From the NCBI RefSeq assembly GCF_905220565.1, contig NC_059416.1, positions 7,316,001-7,380,000 of the forward strand: DNA of 64,000 bases. Direction: 5' to 3'. Made by a program: the position numbers and the translations under genes. The notes beneath the pieces are model-generated. The model was not told where the DNA came from. It made no database searches and worked only from the letters and a program-made list of their open reading frames with translations. This stretch comes from Melitaea cinxia (Eukaryota; Arthropoda; Insecta; Lepidoptera; Nymphalidae). Of this stretch, positions 45,520 through 56,809 are shown piece after piece (position 1 is the first letter of the stretch; each line of letters starts with the position of its first letter).

Positions 45520-46839
45520 CATTTTACCTTAAATTAATGGCTACTATCGACGCCTTTAGTATTTTCAACGCTGCGTATAATTTTTCATGATTTCAGTAAT
45601 TTTAACTTTAACATTAAATTTTAACGTAACTCCATAAAGTAAGCTAAATACCGTTACATTGATTTTCGTTATAAGTTAACATTTTTGTCATGGAATAAAA
45701 ATTGTACACCTTAAGGTAGTGAAAAAAAAATATGTCAGTGTATACGTCATGTCACGCATACACACATAATTATTTGATGTGGTTATGTCGGTATCCAAAC
45801 AAAAGATTTAATTCCTAATTGTATGACTATAGAGCGCTTTATGTCTTATTATTATTTCCGCATTATTTCTTTTTCTATAGTTAATTAATCTTATTTTATA
45901 TGCTTATTCCTTTAGAGCCCCCTTTGATACGACAATTGAGTTACTATTAAAAATTTGAATACAATTGTAATTGAAAAATAGAAATATATAATATTTGATA
46001 ATTGAATTTTCTTTACATTATATCAACTAACACTAACTCATCCAAATTACGCAAACTAAAGCACAAAACATCGAACAACAGACACATTAATCTAATAACA
46101 AAACAAATCCGTTTCAATTGAAAACCGGACGTCATTGGACATCGTCAGTTGTATCGTTAATTACAAGGGCATTAGTAATCAGGATTTAGTAATAGGCCAT
46201 AATCTTAATTAATCCGTTGCATGCGTATTTCGAATTGTATTGCATTTTCATCTCATGCGGGACATGGTTTATGTGTTCGTGATTACCTTCGTATATAATG
46301 TTGGAACAGAACAGGTTAATAGACAAGGAAGATAAATCCTAATATAAGTTTAATAAATTGAATCCGTAGTGTCTCAGCCGAGTTTTCGAGTGATTATTAG
46401 TTTGAAAAAGACCTTGCTTTTGAACTTAAAACATAAATTAACTGTAACGCAATTTAGATTTTTTTGTAAGTGTACAATTGCAAATAAAAGCAAACATATG
46501 CGCAACTAAAACTTGAACTGCGTTTTAAAGATAATTTAAACTGTTTGCATACAGTAAATACTGTCTTAATTTAAATTTTAAATAAGGTTTTAAAATATAA
46601 TTGTGTCTCATTATAATACTATGTTTGATTAAGGTTACGTGCGAGGAATGACAGATTCAGAGTGGCTTTTTCGTTGTTTTTTTTTTTTTGTTAGTCCTCT
46701 TTTCCTATTAATTCGCAATATTTTTCGTGATTCTTTCGCAAATCATAGTTGAAATCGTAAGGCATACGCCTCTAAGTTCATAGGAAACTCGTAAGGATGA
46801 CGGATATATTCGTAACGTTTTTTCGCTATCCCTCGGGAA
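45520..46839. other. Stretch without recognised features
   Basis: AT-rich; nothing supported. Confidence 0.5.
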
Positions 46840-47000
46840 CTATGCATTTTCCGTGTTGAAAGGTAGCCTATGTCCGTTCCGGGCCTTTGAATCTGCATGC
46901 CAAATTTCATGGCGATCGATCAAAACATTGAGCCGTGAAAGTGGAACAAACAAATAAACAAACAAACTCACTTCCATATTTATAATATTATAGTATGGAT
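46840..47000 (-). repeat. Family J dispersed repeat
   Basis: The minus strand begins ATCCATACTATAATATTATA, AATATGGAAGTGAGTTTGTT, continues CGATCGCCATGAAATTTGGC and GGCCCGGAACGGACATAGGC. It shares its start with the fragment at 19.16 kb; the bodies have diverged. Confidence 0.65.
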
Positions 47001-47212
47001 AAGTATTGTAGCTAAGCTTACACAAATATAAAACTTATTTAAGACGGTAGAATAAGTCAATTGTATACTTCCACAAATTATTTCAAATGTAAATTTAATT
47101 GCATTGAAAGATATTAATTCGCTTCTGCGAAAGTATTCAAATCAATTTCTTTGTTTTATCTCAGAAAATATTTTTAAAAAGGTTTTTCACAGTTCTCGTC
47201 TATTATTATAGT

Positions 47213-47666
47213 AATAATTGTGTTTGCTGGCAAACGAAAAAAAAAAACCGACTTCAATTACATCGACAAGTAATACAACGTACGAAGACGAAAAAATAGT
47301 CAAGTAAATACGAATTATCAAAGATTGTTGAATCAGTTCTCCGAAAGTTGTAATCAGGTCTCGATGAATTTCAAATGTGACCACATTATAAACATCGGCT
47401 TTCGATTAAATTAAAAATCATCATAATCGGTACATCCAGTAAAAATTCTGCGGATTTTCGAGGGTTTACCTCGATTTATCTGGGATCCCATCATCAGATC
47501 CTTGTTTTCTTATCACGGTACCACATTTAGAATATCTTTTTTCTAACAAAAAAAGAAATAATCAAAATCGGGTCATAAACGACGAAATTATCCCCGAACA
47601 TATATTAAATATATATATATGGTCGAATTGAGTAACCTTCTCCTTTTTTAAAGTCGGTTAAAAAAG
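47213..47666 (-). repeat. Family C repeat, copy 7 (near full length)
   Basis: The plus strand begins AATAATTGTGTTTGCTGGCA and ends CTTTTTTAAAGTCGGTTAAA. Collinear with copy 3, including GGGATCCCATCATCAGATCC. Immediately followed by the second short Helitron-like element. Confidence 0.85.
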
Positions 47667-47937
47667 TAGCAATACCCGTGCGAATAATTCGCACTTAATA
47701 AGTAAACAATTTACCGACCGTCAATCATGTTGACGTCGTTTCAAAATTAAACCCGTCATATCATTTTAATAATTCATTAATTTACCAAAACAAAAGCAAT
47801 TGTTAATTTTTAGTTGTGGATGTCGGTAGAGCAAGCAATTATCTATAATATGATATATAATTTATTTGGAGTAATTGTGAGGTTTTTTTTCTAACAAGGA
47901 AGTACCTTATCATTAGCGTATTAATATATACCTATGA
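47667..47937 (-). mobile_element. Short Helitron-like element, copy 2
   Basis: The minus strand starts TCATAGGTATATATTAATAC and ends with the hairpin GTGCGAATTATTCGCAC (here perfectly paired), GGGTATTG and CTAC, so the last base of CTAG is changed. Collinear with 27,776-28,032, including GGTAGAGCAAG and TTAGCGTATTAATATATA blocks. Confidence 0.75.
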
Positions 47938-48925
47938 TGTTACTAAAACAACTATTCCAAAATCAAAATAATAAAGATAACACCTAAACAACTACAGCAG
48001 TATTAAAATCGATAAAAAATCTTTATGTTATGACAACCATTAACACCATTCAACTAGTTGTGTCATTTTATTAATATTTCCTTTATAGTAGGACTAGTCT
48101 ATAAGAAATCACTATCCATCATAAACTGCCTTTGCTCTCTTAAGTAAGAATAATATAATTAGAAGTGTGTCATTAAGTTTTAAATAAATAAATAAATACA
48201 ACTTTCACAAGCTGCAAATAGCGTATTTAGAAGATATGATCGAGTAAAATATTAACTCCTGCACTTCAGCTAGAGCACAACACACTTTAATTTTATATTG
48301 AACGTACAATTCCTTCACAAATATTTATCGCAAGCACGTGTGGGTTTTGGGGCCTCACAAAGAGAACGTGTATCCACAGAGTATGCGTTTCAATATATTA
48401 AAACTTAGAATATTTAAATTATTAATCTTAAAATTTTATCATGATTATTAGCTAAATTGTTTCCATAAAGGATTTAAAAAAAAGTTAAACTTGATTTATA
48501 TTGAAGAAAGAAATAGAATGAGGTATTAAATTATTAACTATGCCTATATTTGCCTGACTTGCAACATTTGAATTTGTAACCGAGCATCTGTCAGCATCAC
48601 TAATCGTATATTCTTTAAATCATAAAAAATATTTTTCTTACTGAAGTTTTCCATCTGTGGCGAACATTCTAGATACCGGATAAACCGTTATCCGTACATT
48701 CTCGCGGCAAATTACTTGGGCACTTGAATTCGAGGAAAAACGTATGCAAAACCAATTGTGCTACACAATACAAAGCCATCGATTCACGCTTCTGAATGTT
48801 ATTTGATTTCGGCTTCTATTGTGGAATAGTTATATAAACGTCATAAGCATCTAAAGACTACATTGTAGTTTGAATAACTACTCTGCCATACTAGTATGTA
48901 TGTTAGTACTCAATTTTTGCGTGCT
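47938..48925. other. Stretch without recognised genes
   Basis: AT-rich. Around 48,090-48,200 a very diverged family E-like tail (AGAAATCACTATCCATCATA, CTGCCTTTGCTCTC) is possible. Nothing else supported. Confidence 0.45.
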
Positions 48926-48950
48926 CGCACTCACACACACGCACTCACAC

Positions 48951-48981
<31 letters not shown>

Positions 48982-49133
48982 TGAACAAGCACATACAAAT
49001 ATCCACACATATATATCTCTGGTTGCACTTCAAAACATACAAACATTTTACACGCCCAACAAGTACGCCCGCGTCCACGCATGCACACATGCACACACGC
49101 ATACATGCACGCGCATATACACAAACATACGCT
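48926..49133 (+). repeat. (CA)n and related microsatellite
   Basis: A clean (CA)n core lies at about 48,938-48,980, followed by cryptic ACACAT, GCACAC and ACATGC repeats to 49,133. The THTHTH- and CVCVCV-type frames on both strands are artefacts of the repeat. Confidence 0.9.
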
Positions 49134-49223
49134 GATTGAGATTGTAGTAACTATAAGACAGCATCTTTTCACTATACTCGTCTTTAAATAATATAAAACA
49201 TAATTAAATAATATAAATGAACT

Positions 49224-49236
49224 ACATCTCTTTTAT
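49224..49236 (+). repeat. Left target-site duplication of LINE copy L4
   Basis: ACATCTCTTTTAT, identical to 50,818-50,830. Confidence 0.9.
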
Positions 49237-50817
49237 CACAGCCCAACAGCCCGAACAGCCCAGGACCACTCCTGAATCTGCCAACGACTCCACCTACATA
49301 CGCAGAAGTAGTCGCTGCCATCAAACAGCTAAAGGCAGGAAAGGCGCCAGGAGTGGACAACATCAACGTGGAGCTCTTTAAGGCGGACCCGGCTAGGTCA
49401 GCCGAGATACTCTGTCCCCTCTTGCAGCGCGTTTGGGAGACGGAGCGTGTCCCCTGTGAATGGAAGCAAGGTTTGCTCGTGAAGGTACCGAAGAAAGGTG
49501 ACTTGTCAGTCAGCGATAACTGGAGAGGCATAACGCTCTTACCAACTGCTACTAAAGTACTGGCAAAAGTACTTCTCAACCGTATGGCCCCAGAGATTAT
49601 GAAAACACTTCGGGAGGAGCAGGCCGGGTTCCGTTCTGGGCGTTCATGCACTGACCACACGAACACCTTGCGCGTACTCATCGAATCGTGCGTGGAGTGG
49701 CGAGCCGAACTTTTCCTGGCTTTCGTCGACTTCGAAAAAGCCTTCGACTCCGTGAAGTGGAGCGCACTGTGGTCCAGCCTCAGGCGAAGAGGAATACCGA
49801 GCAAGTATATAGGTATAATCCAGTCCCTATATAATGACAGTACTTGCAGAGTAGTGCACGACCAAGCCCTAGGGGAACCAATTTCGATGACTGCAGGAGT
49901 CAAACAGGGCTGCCTCCTGTCGCCGCTGCTCTTCGTCATCCTGCTCGACGACGTCATGTGGAAGGTAACCGAGACACCTAGAGGCATCGCATGGAGCGAT
50001 GGCTCGCACCTGGAGGACCTCGAATACGCGGACGACATAGTGTTGATCTCGTCTTCACTGCCCGATCTACAAATGAAGCTGAACTCATTACGAGAGGTAG
50101 CTCAAGATAAGGGGCTACGAATCAATACTAGGAAGACCGTCGAAATGCGTGTTCAGTCATGCGACAATCGCTCCATCACACTCAACGGTTCACCACTGGA
50201 AACTGTCACGAAATTTGTATATCTCGGCAGCACCGTGACCAACAGCGGGGGCTCTGATGACGACGTCGACGCGCGAATCAAAAAAGCGAAAGCCACCTTT
50301 GCCCAATTAAAACCGGTCTGGGATTCGAACGTGCTCACCCGGCGGATCAAGATTTCCCTTTTCGATTCCTTAGTGAAGTCTGTCTTGCTCTTCGGCTGTG
50401 AGACATGGAAAGAGACAAAGGGTCTGACGCACAAGCTACAAGTGTTCGTCAACAAATGCCTTAGGTTCATCCTGCGCAAATTCTGGCCGAACACTATCAG
50501 CAACGAGGATCTCTGGAATCGATGCCACCAAATCCCGATCAAGCAAGAAATTGCTCAGCGGAAGTGGAAGTGGATAGGACACACCCTCCGAAGACCAGAG
50601 GACAGCGCCGCCAGGGTCGCGTTCACGTGGAGGCCGCGCGGGAGTAGGAGACGGGGCCGGCCGGCGCACACGTGGCAGCGGACTATCGACGCCGAGCTGC
50701 GAGCGGCCGGGCTTAGTTGGAGGGACGTGGAGCGAGAGGCACAGGACAGGAGCGGATGGAGACGTCTCACGAGGGCCCTTTGTACCACTGGGGTACCTTA
50801 GGACAGCAACAACAACA
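49237..50817 (+). mobile_element. Non-LTR retrotransposon, 5'-truncated, recent (LINE copy L4)
   Basis: The inserted segment is bounded exactly by the 13-bp duplication ACATCTCTTTTAT (49,224-49,236 and 50,818-50,830). It carries one uninterrupted frame and a 3' end of GGACAGCAACAACAACA, i.e. a CAA-repeat tail and not poly(A). The 5' end begins inside coding sequence, so the endonuclease and any 5' promoter are absent. The element is visibly richer in G+C than the flanking DNA. The clean duplication, intact frame and exact ends all point to a recent target-primed insertion. Confidence 0.92.
49240..50801 (+). CDS. Reverse transcriptase ORF of a LINE (5'-truncated)
   Basis: The product is the RT and C-terminal part of a LINE polyprotein, which copies element RNA at a nicked target. 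There is no own start; the frame is open from the insertion edge, and residues here are counted from the GTG codon at 49,353 (482 codons to TAG at 50,799). Upstream, VVAAIKQLKAGKAPGVDNI is the usual N-terminal RT motif. Then come NWRGITLLPTATKVLAKVL (57-73), QAGFRSGRSCTDH (90-102), FVDFEKAFDSV (124-134, first catalytic Asp), GVKQGCLLSPLLF (182-194), YADDIVLIS (225-233, catalytic YADD), FVYLGS (288-293), the thumb-side GCETWK (348-353), then GHTLRRPED (409-417), a basic GSRRRGRP stretch and LSWRDVEREAQDRSGWRRL near the C-terminus. All catalytic residues are present. The clade is uncertain; the tail after YADD is RTE-like. A long minus frame (49,184-50,038) is only its shadow. Confidence 0.92.
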
Positions 50818-50830
50818 ACATCTCTTTTAT
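50818..50830 (+). repeat. Right target-site duplication of LINE copy L4
   Basis: ACATCTCTTTTAT, identical to 49,224-49,236. Confidence 0.9.
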
Positions 50831-51882
50831 GGTTCCACTTTTAACTAATATTAGGTGATCAGACTGCGTAAAAAGAATCAAACTCTTAAAAAGATATAGT
50901 AAAACAACAACACTTTAAGTCTAACGACATCTAACGACTAGCTATTTATTACCGACGCGGAAAATCTGACAAATGAGACGATAAAAATTAAACGATTTTC
51001 ACTTACTTAAAAGTTTTCCAGTTAACGTTTTTATAAGTTCCAAGTTTAAATTACGCTTTGAATATTAACTGCGCTCTTCTGTTGTGTCAAACAGAAAGTT
51101 ACAAGGATGTGAAACAACTAAAGCACTATTTATGTCATTATTTATTTTAATGAAATAATTTTGAGACAACCATCTTATTTCTTAATAATCTCTTATAATT
51201 ATATATTTTTATCTTCCTCAATTATTAAAATTGCAGAAGCAATATCTACATGACAAAAATAAATGTCAAATTCAATGGTATTTACTCTGGAGTATAATGT
51301 AAGTGCTCCGGAAACAAACGAATCTAAGAGCCCAGATCACGACGAGCATTCACCCCATACAATACTGTCATAACGGGTGATCGAGTTCACAAGTGGTTTT
51401 CCTTGTGATATCACAAAGACTTGCTGAAACAATAACAGGAACATTTTGTTTGATTCGTTCGCTTATATTTAACAAAGCTTTAACTTGATGGTATTTGTGG
51501 CTATATAGTGATCGTTTAAATATTTGATAGCTATTATGCTTTTACGGTAAAATAGCTGGGTAATTAATTATAATAAAATATAAAATGGTAATATTTTAAC
51601 TGATATTCGACAAAGATAGTAATGGATGAATGTTAAAATATGAAAATATCATTGAATTGTGGATTATATTGTATAGATATAAAATATCTAATATCGATAA
51701 GAATTTTATATACGTTTTTCTACAGTAACATGTATGCAACTATATGCCATAGTATGAACATGACGCTCTATGCTTTAAGACGAACTAAAGAACGCTGCGA
51801 CTGTACTACGAGTAATTCTTGTATCTATATTTTTATGTTTTAAATAAATATTTTATAACATTCACACAGTCTTCTTTTTCTA
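50831..51882. other. Stretch without recognised features
   Basis: AT-rich with a modest GC rise at 51,300-51,380. Nothing supported. Confidence 0.5.
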
Positions 51883-52068
51883 AGGTAAGCAACGTAATGC
51901 TTGTGTTATAGGAAATACCTGGCTGATATAGCTAAATATTTTTTATAAATATACATTTAAATAATACATATATAAATACAAATATTACACCCAGACTCAG
52001 GTGGGAATCGAACCCACAATTCACGGAACAGTAAGCAGGGCCACTAAAAACTGCGGCAACGGGCTAGT
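51883..52068 (-). repeat. tRNA-derived SINE, family H, copy 2
   Basis: The minus strand begins CTAGCCCGTTGCCGCAGTTT, has box B GGGTTCGATTCCCAC and GAGTCTGGGTGTAATATTTG, and ends TAACACAAGCATTACGTTGC. Collinear with 32.04 kb. The box A region is mutated (GTTGCCGCA for GTTAGCGCA). Confidence 0.85.
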
Positions 52069-52792
52069 CAAATTTGTATGTCGTATACTGTTGTAACTCG
52101 TATTAATCTTATAAATTTTGCTCTATTTTCTTGACCAAATCTTCCAAAATGTTTTCTCAGCAAACAATTGAAATCAGAGAGATAATTTTAAAGAAAAGTA
52201 CTTATAAACAGATGACTTTCAAATAAAAAAAAGAAATTACTAAAATGATATATAGGTCATTAACTTTTGAATATAATACTTCTTTCATTCGTTTAAAGAT
52301 ATTATTCGCAGTTTCATTCACTAAATATATTATTCGCAGGTACTCTTAGCGCTGAAATTACAGTCTTGGGTCAAGCTTTGTTTGAATTTGTTGCTTTTAG
52401 GTGCTATTTATATACTTTATTTTTTATAAAATCTCCTCGGTGTTGCCTCCATTCTATATTACATTAGTGAAACCATCCATGCTTTTTCGCACAATTTAGA
52501 GCAATTAAAACCTTTGAATAAAAAATAAAAATGAATGATACTTTTTAAAATAAACGGCGATATATGTTTTCTAAGATATTAAATCGAAACTATGATAAAT
52601 TAAACTATTTTCGTTTCAAAATCGTTGATTATATTGAAATAATATTTGAAAAAAACGGAATTCTATTTCCTAGCAAAAAAATTTATTTTTTTTACATAAT
52701 GAAACCTTTATATTATCTTGTGGGCACATATCTTTATTTTTACTTGTATATATATTCTGTGTATACGTAACGTACGTAACCATGGTAACGAG
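52069..52792. other. Stretch without recognised features
   Basis: AT-rich; nothing supported. Confidence 0.5.
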
Positions 52793-53226
52793 ATGTTTAT
52801 GTCATTCTTAAGCAACTAGGAAAAAGAAATGTTTTTAGATCCGTAAGAAAGATAATTGTATTGTTTCGTTTTCACCTTTTTTATTTATTGTAGACTGTAC
52901 ACTGTATTTGTGCTAGTGGCTCTCTCTCCTTCCATCTTTATTGTTTATATCTTGTGGTGGAATTAATATACGAGATACCAAGTGAGTTGAATATTTTATT
53001 TATCCCACAAGCCATATATTCCTACACTGGTGACCCCGAGCATGAACATCAGCGCAGCCTTCGCAAGCTACGTCATCATGACGTCATCATCACTTGACCC
53101 CGAGCATGAATATCGGCGCAACCTTCATCGTCATTATCACTTCCTCAAGCTTTCGAGCAGCGAGTAGCATCCAGCATCTACGACTTCAGCCAGCCAGCAT
53201 CCACAAGCCATATATTCCTACAATCT
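52793..53226 (+). mobile_element. Possible LTR retrotransposon remnant (LTR end plus leader)
   Basis: A segment starting TGTTTATGTC and ending ATTCCTACA at 53,026 could be an LTR (TG...CA). It is directly followed by CTGGTGACCCCGAGCATGAA, which is where a primer-binding site and leader would lie. The leader holds an imperfect duplication (GACCCCGAGCATGAACATCA and GACCCCGAGCATGAATATCG). CCACAAGCCATATATTCCTA then CA occurs twice, at 53,005-53,026 and 53,201-53,222, so the end of the putative LTR recurs after the leader. No gag or pol sequence is present. The LTR left limit is a guess. Confidence 0.4.
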
Positions 53227-53469
53227 CATTAGCTGATGTAGTAATATCATATATAATTTTGTATAGTAATAAAATACTTTTGAATGCTAACTTTCACTTA
53301 TAGAATTTAAAAAGTTTAAGACTAAAAAAGGTTTTGTTAAACTACTAAAATCAAAGCATACTTTATATATTCAGTTCCAATACATAAACTGTATTATTTT
53401 TTATCATATATTGATTACATTCCCTTTTTCATTTTGCTTTACTCCAAGTCCGCGTATTTCCTATACTTG

Positions 53470-53765
53470 CAATAAAATTAATTGAATTTAGATCCTAATT
53501 CCTAGATTAGCATTAAGATTTTAGATCAGAGGATATAATTAGGTTTAGGATTAGGAACTGTATGAGGGTTAAGATAACTATTAGGGTAGAGATAAGGATT
53601 AGAGTCAGTATTAGATTTAGTATAAAGATTAGGAATAGTTTTAGAAAATATTAAGATTAGAATCAAGATTTAGCATTGGGATTACAGAGATAGAGATTTA
53701 TGTTAAGGATTGGGAACGACTACGGCCATGACTACGACTACGACTACGATTTCGATTTCGAATTG
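53470..53765 (+). repeat. Degenerate hexamer-repeat region
   Basis: About 230 bp built from irregular repeats around GATTAG and ATTAGG (AGGTTTAGGATTAGGAACTG, AAGATTAGGAATAG), then a sharper tract of GACTAC and GATTTC units at 53,715-53,762. It lacks clean TTAGG pentamer arrays, so it is not called telomeric. Confidence 0.7.
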
Positions 53766-54768
53766 TATGATGAAATCATTATCATAATCGCTTCTGTACT
53801 TTCAAAATCCAGTTTCTTTTTATAATCATCATTGTTATATATTTTCGAACGACTGCAATGAATTTGATAATCCTTTTCAAATTTTAATTTTTCTTACTTC
53901 AAAAAAGACGGACTTTTCATACAAACTTTGAACCCCTATTTCAGCTCCTTACCCTTTTTTCAAAATCTATTTTAATTTAACTACTCGTACTCGTTCTTGT
54001 AGCATTTGTAGAATAAAAAAATTATGACTTTCGTAAAAATTTGCAAGAGGCTTTAGACTATCTGAATGTGGCCCTACGTTAGTGCTACGAGTGCTACGAC
54101 ACTATGCTTAAGTATCAATTAACTATAAAACGCTATCAATAAAGCTTATTGGGCAAATTCATAAATATCTTTAAAAAAAACACTTAAATAAAATAATCGA
54201 TTTTTGTTTCATAAACATAAGAAACAACATATATTCACCTTAAGGAAATTATTCATTTAACAAACAATAAATATACAAGCATACATATTTCTCGACTTTG
54301 ATGAAATAGAAAATTATTGCCTACTTATTTTAATATATTTCGTTTACCACCGTCTAATTATAAATTAACAACAAGGTTTCCTTATCTTAAAAAATATGCC
54401 TTGGACGGAAATTCAAATAGAGGTCAAAACTAAATAAAGCCAGAAATGTAGGTAAACGTTTAACATTTCTTATTATCACGTGAACGCACGCTGAAAAGGT
54501 CGGTTACCCGTAAATCAATTGAGTTAGCGCTGGTCAAGAAGTAAATACAATTACGGCTAACATTATTTACTCATAACTGTATGTTGAAGGTCAAAGATAT
54601 AAGTAAGTAATACTTTTTTATCACATAACTCTATAAAGGCTATGAAATATATTTGATTTGTTCCGTTTCTGAGTGGATTGTTTTTAATGGTTTATGTTGA
54701 AAGAAACTAGATTTGTATTTCTAATTTAAAAAAAAAAAACTGAAGTTGATTCCAATATTTATTTTAGC
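53766..54768. other. Stretch without recognised features
   Basis: AT-rich; nothing supported. Confidence 0.5.
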
Positions 54769-54838
54769 ATCATCACTTCCGCTTATCGCAGTTCACTGCT
54801 GAACATAGGCATCCACAAGTTCACGCCAAAAATGGTTG
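54769..54838 (-). repeat. Family A dispersed repeat, copy 7 (short 3' fragment)
   Basis: GCATCATCACTTCCGCTTAT, GTTCACTGCTGAACATAGGC and CACAAGTTCACGCCAAAAAT, the last 70 bp of family A in reverse. It is followed by a GC-rich patch (54,845-54,908, GGGTCGCGGTGGGGTCTGGA) of unknown origin. Confidence 0.8.
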
Positions 54839-55278
54839 CTGTATAGTATCCGGAGCGTCGGGCGTCTGAGAGGTCTGGTGGGTCGCGGTGGGGTCTGGAG
54901 GGGTTTCGCTGTATATTTATTTTTTTATTTTTATATAATATAAAAAGCAAGTGGTGTATATCTGTAACTGATTGTGCAATTAACGCAAATAAATTAAATA
55001 TTATACTCTAGATGTAAATAACATTGTAACAATCGTTGGTGTACCAAATAAAAAAAAATATAGAATTATACAAATATTGTAAAAATATTTAAAGTGACCT
55101 TAAACTTTTATAAAAATATACATAAAAATACAAGGGGACTAGCAATTTACCCTTTTTTAAATATTGATAACCTATTAGTTAGTACCTAAACTGTTATTTA
55201 CTATTATTATTTGTTCACTAGTGCAGTGCACTAATGTAGGTGCTTAACAAACATTTTTCCCGAAAAATACTCCAGTAC
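54839..55278. other. GC-rich patch then AT-rich stretch
   Basis: The first 70 bp are G-rich and match no family seen here. The rest is AT-rich with nothing supported. Confidence 0.45.
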
Positions 55279-55737
55279 TATAATTGTGTTTGCTCGAAAA
55301 CGAAAAAAACCGACTTCAATTACATCGACAAGTAATACAACGTAAGTAGACCAAAAAATTGTCAAGTAAATACACGCTATCAGAGATTACTCAAAAAGTT
55401 GTTATCAAATCTCGATCAAATTTTAAAATATATACATGACAAACGTTAACTTTTGATTAAAGTAAGAATCATTAAAATCGATAAACCTAGTGAAAAGTTA
55501 TGCGGCTTACTACAACGTCGAGTGACAAAAAAGCAGTCAAGTAAATACGCATTATTAGACATAACTCTAAAAGTACTTGTCAGATCTCAATTAAATTTAA
55601 ATGAGACCACACAACACGCAACACCTTACAATTAAAATAAAATTCATCAAAACCGGTCCACCCAGTCAAAAGTTCTGATGTAACATACGTAAAAAATACA
55701 ATCGAATTGAGAACCTCCTCCTTGAAATCGGTTAAAA
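55279..55737 (-). repeat. Family C repeat, copy 8 (subfamily with duplicated middle)
   Basis: The plus strand begins TAATTGTGTTTGCTCGAAAA and AAACCGACTTCAATTACATC, and ends AATTGAGAACCTCCTCCTTG, AAATCGGTTAAAA. TACAACGT, GTCAAGTAAATACGC and ATTAGACATAACTC appear twice in modified form (55,336-55,380 and 55,512-55,566), suggesting that two family C subfamilies recombined or inserted into one another. Confidence 0.75.
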
Positions 55738-56161
55738 CGTTACATAAAAGCAATCAAACGTTCGAATGAAACACGCAATTACAATTATTTTCTTTAGTTG
55801 CAAGTTAAGGAAAGAATAGCAACAATTTATCTGAGCTTTCACAATTCTCTCTGCAATAACAGCAACAAGTTTCAGTTCGCAGCGCGAGTATAATTTGTCT
55901 TTTTCCGGACTTACGAAATGATAGAGCTAACTGGCGCCACAGCATACATAACGGAAACTGAGTCATTGACAAAGTTTTTATTGTGTTTAAAATTAATAAA
56001 ATATTTACTATTTTAATTTTTGGGATATGCTCGTTATGAAAGATTTAATAATATTTTATGTTGTTTATAGTTGTTTATAGTTGTATCCATAAAACAGCTT
56101 CATTTAGCGATATTTACCATTTTACACATTTCATAGTAACATTGACCTGGCCTTTTGTATT
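55738..56161. other. Stretch without recognised genes
   Basis: AT-rich except around 55,850-55,960, where CAGTTCGCAGCGCGAG and CTGGCGCCACAG occur. No coding support. Confidence 0.45.
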
Positions 56162-56325
56162 GAAGGCCGGGTCAAGACTACCCTAAACCAAAGAACATGT
56201 ATGAAGGGAGTAATGAAAGTGGACGAAGCGAAAGAAGTATGTAAGGATCGTAGCAAGTGGAAAGAAGTGGTCTCGGCCTACCCCTACGGGAAAGAGGCGT
56301 GATTGCATGTATGTGTGTATGTATA
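56162..56325 (+). pseudogene. LINE C-terminal end, same family as L1 (LINE copy L5)
   Basis: The frame reads GRVKTTLNQRTCMKGVMKVD, EAKEVCKDRSKWKEV, VSAYPYGKEA and TGA at about 56,300, followed by a TGTATG repeat tail. It is a severely 5'-truncated copy of the same family as 1740-2166. It keeps the 8 bp (GTCTCGGC) missing in L1, so the natural C-terminus of the protein is visible here. No more of the element is present. Confidence 0.85.
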
Positions 56326-56809
56326 GTACATTACGTAAAAAACTGATGATATTGTATGTATAGTAACATTACGAAAAAAAAATGTTGATGTTATTTATTG
56401 TTATTTAAAGTTATAAAAAGAATAAAGGTACCTTGTGAGAACTCGACTTAGCAAGTAGCTAACGATTAAACTTTTGTAGCTTTGTATCTAGTAGATAATA
56501 AACAGAAAAGATAGTTTTGTTACAATTACCGATAAAGTTAAAAATAATTTAAAACTAACTTTTTTTCATTTAATTTATATATGGAAAATGAAGAAGCTCC
56601 TTAGGAGCTGTGGCAATACGAAGGCATGTAGACAAGATATATTATCATCAAGGGATCATAGATTTTGTGTATCCACACACTTTGTTGTACCTTTAGTAAA
56701 TTATGCCTGTCTTGAATTTTAGTGTTTATATAACTTTGAAGATAATACATTCGAGTTACAATCGGTGTGGTTTAAGTACATAGTGATTTAAATACTATGA
56801 CAAAGCGTT
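56326..56809. other. Stretch without recognised features
   Basis: AT-rich; nothing supported. Confidence 0.5.

Noticed and set aside
48870..49172. Overlapping open frames rich in TH, VC and similar dipeptides
   Set aside because: They are translations of the (CA)n microsatellite in several frames.
49184..50038. 284-codon minus-strand frame
   Set aside because: Antisense shadow of the LINE reverse transcriptase ORF; no domain of its own.
53500..53700. Interstitial telomere repeat
   Set aside because: No run of exact TTAGG pentamers; the repeats are irregular hexamers.
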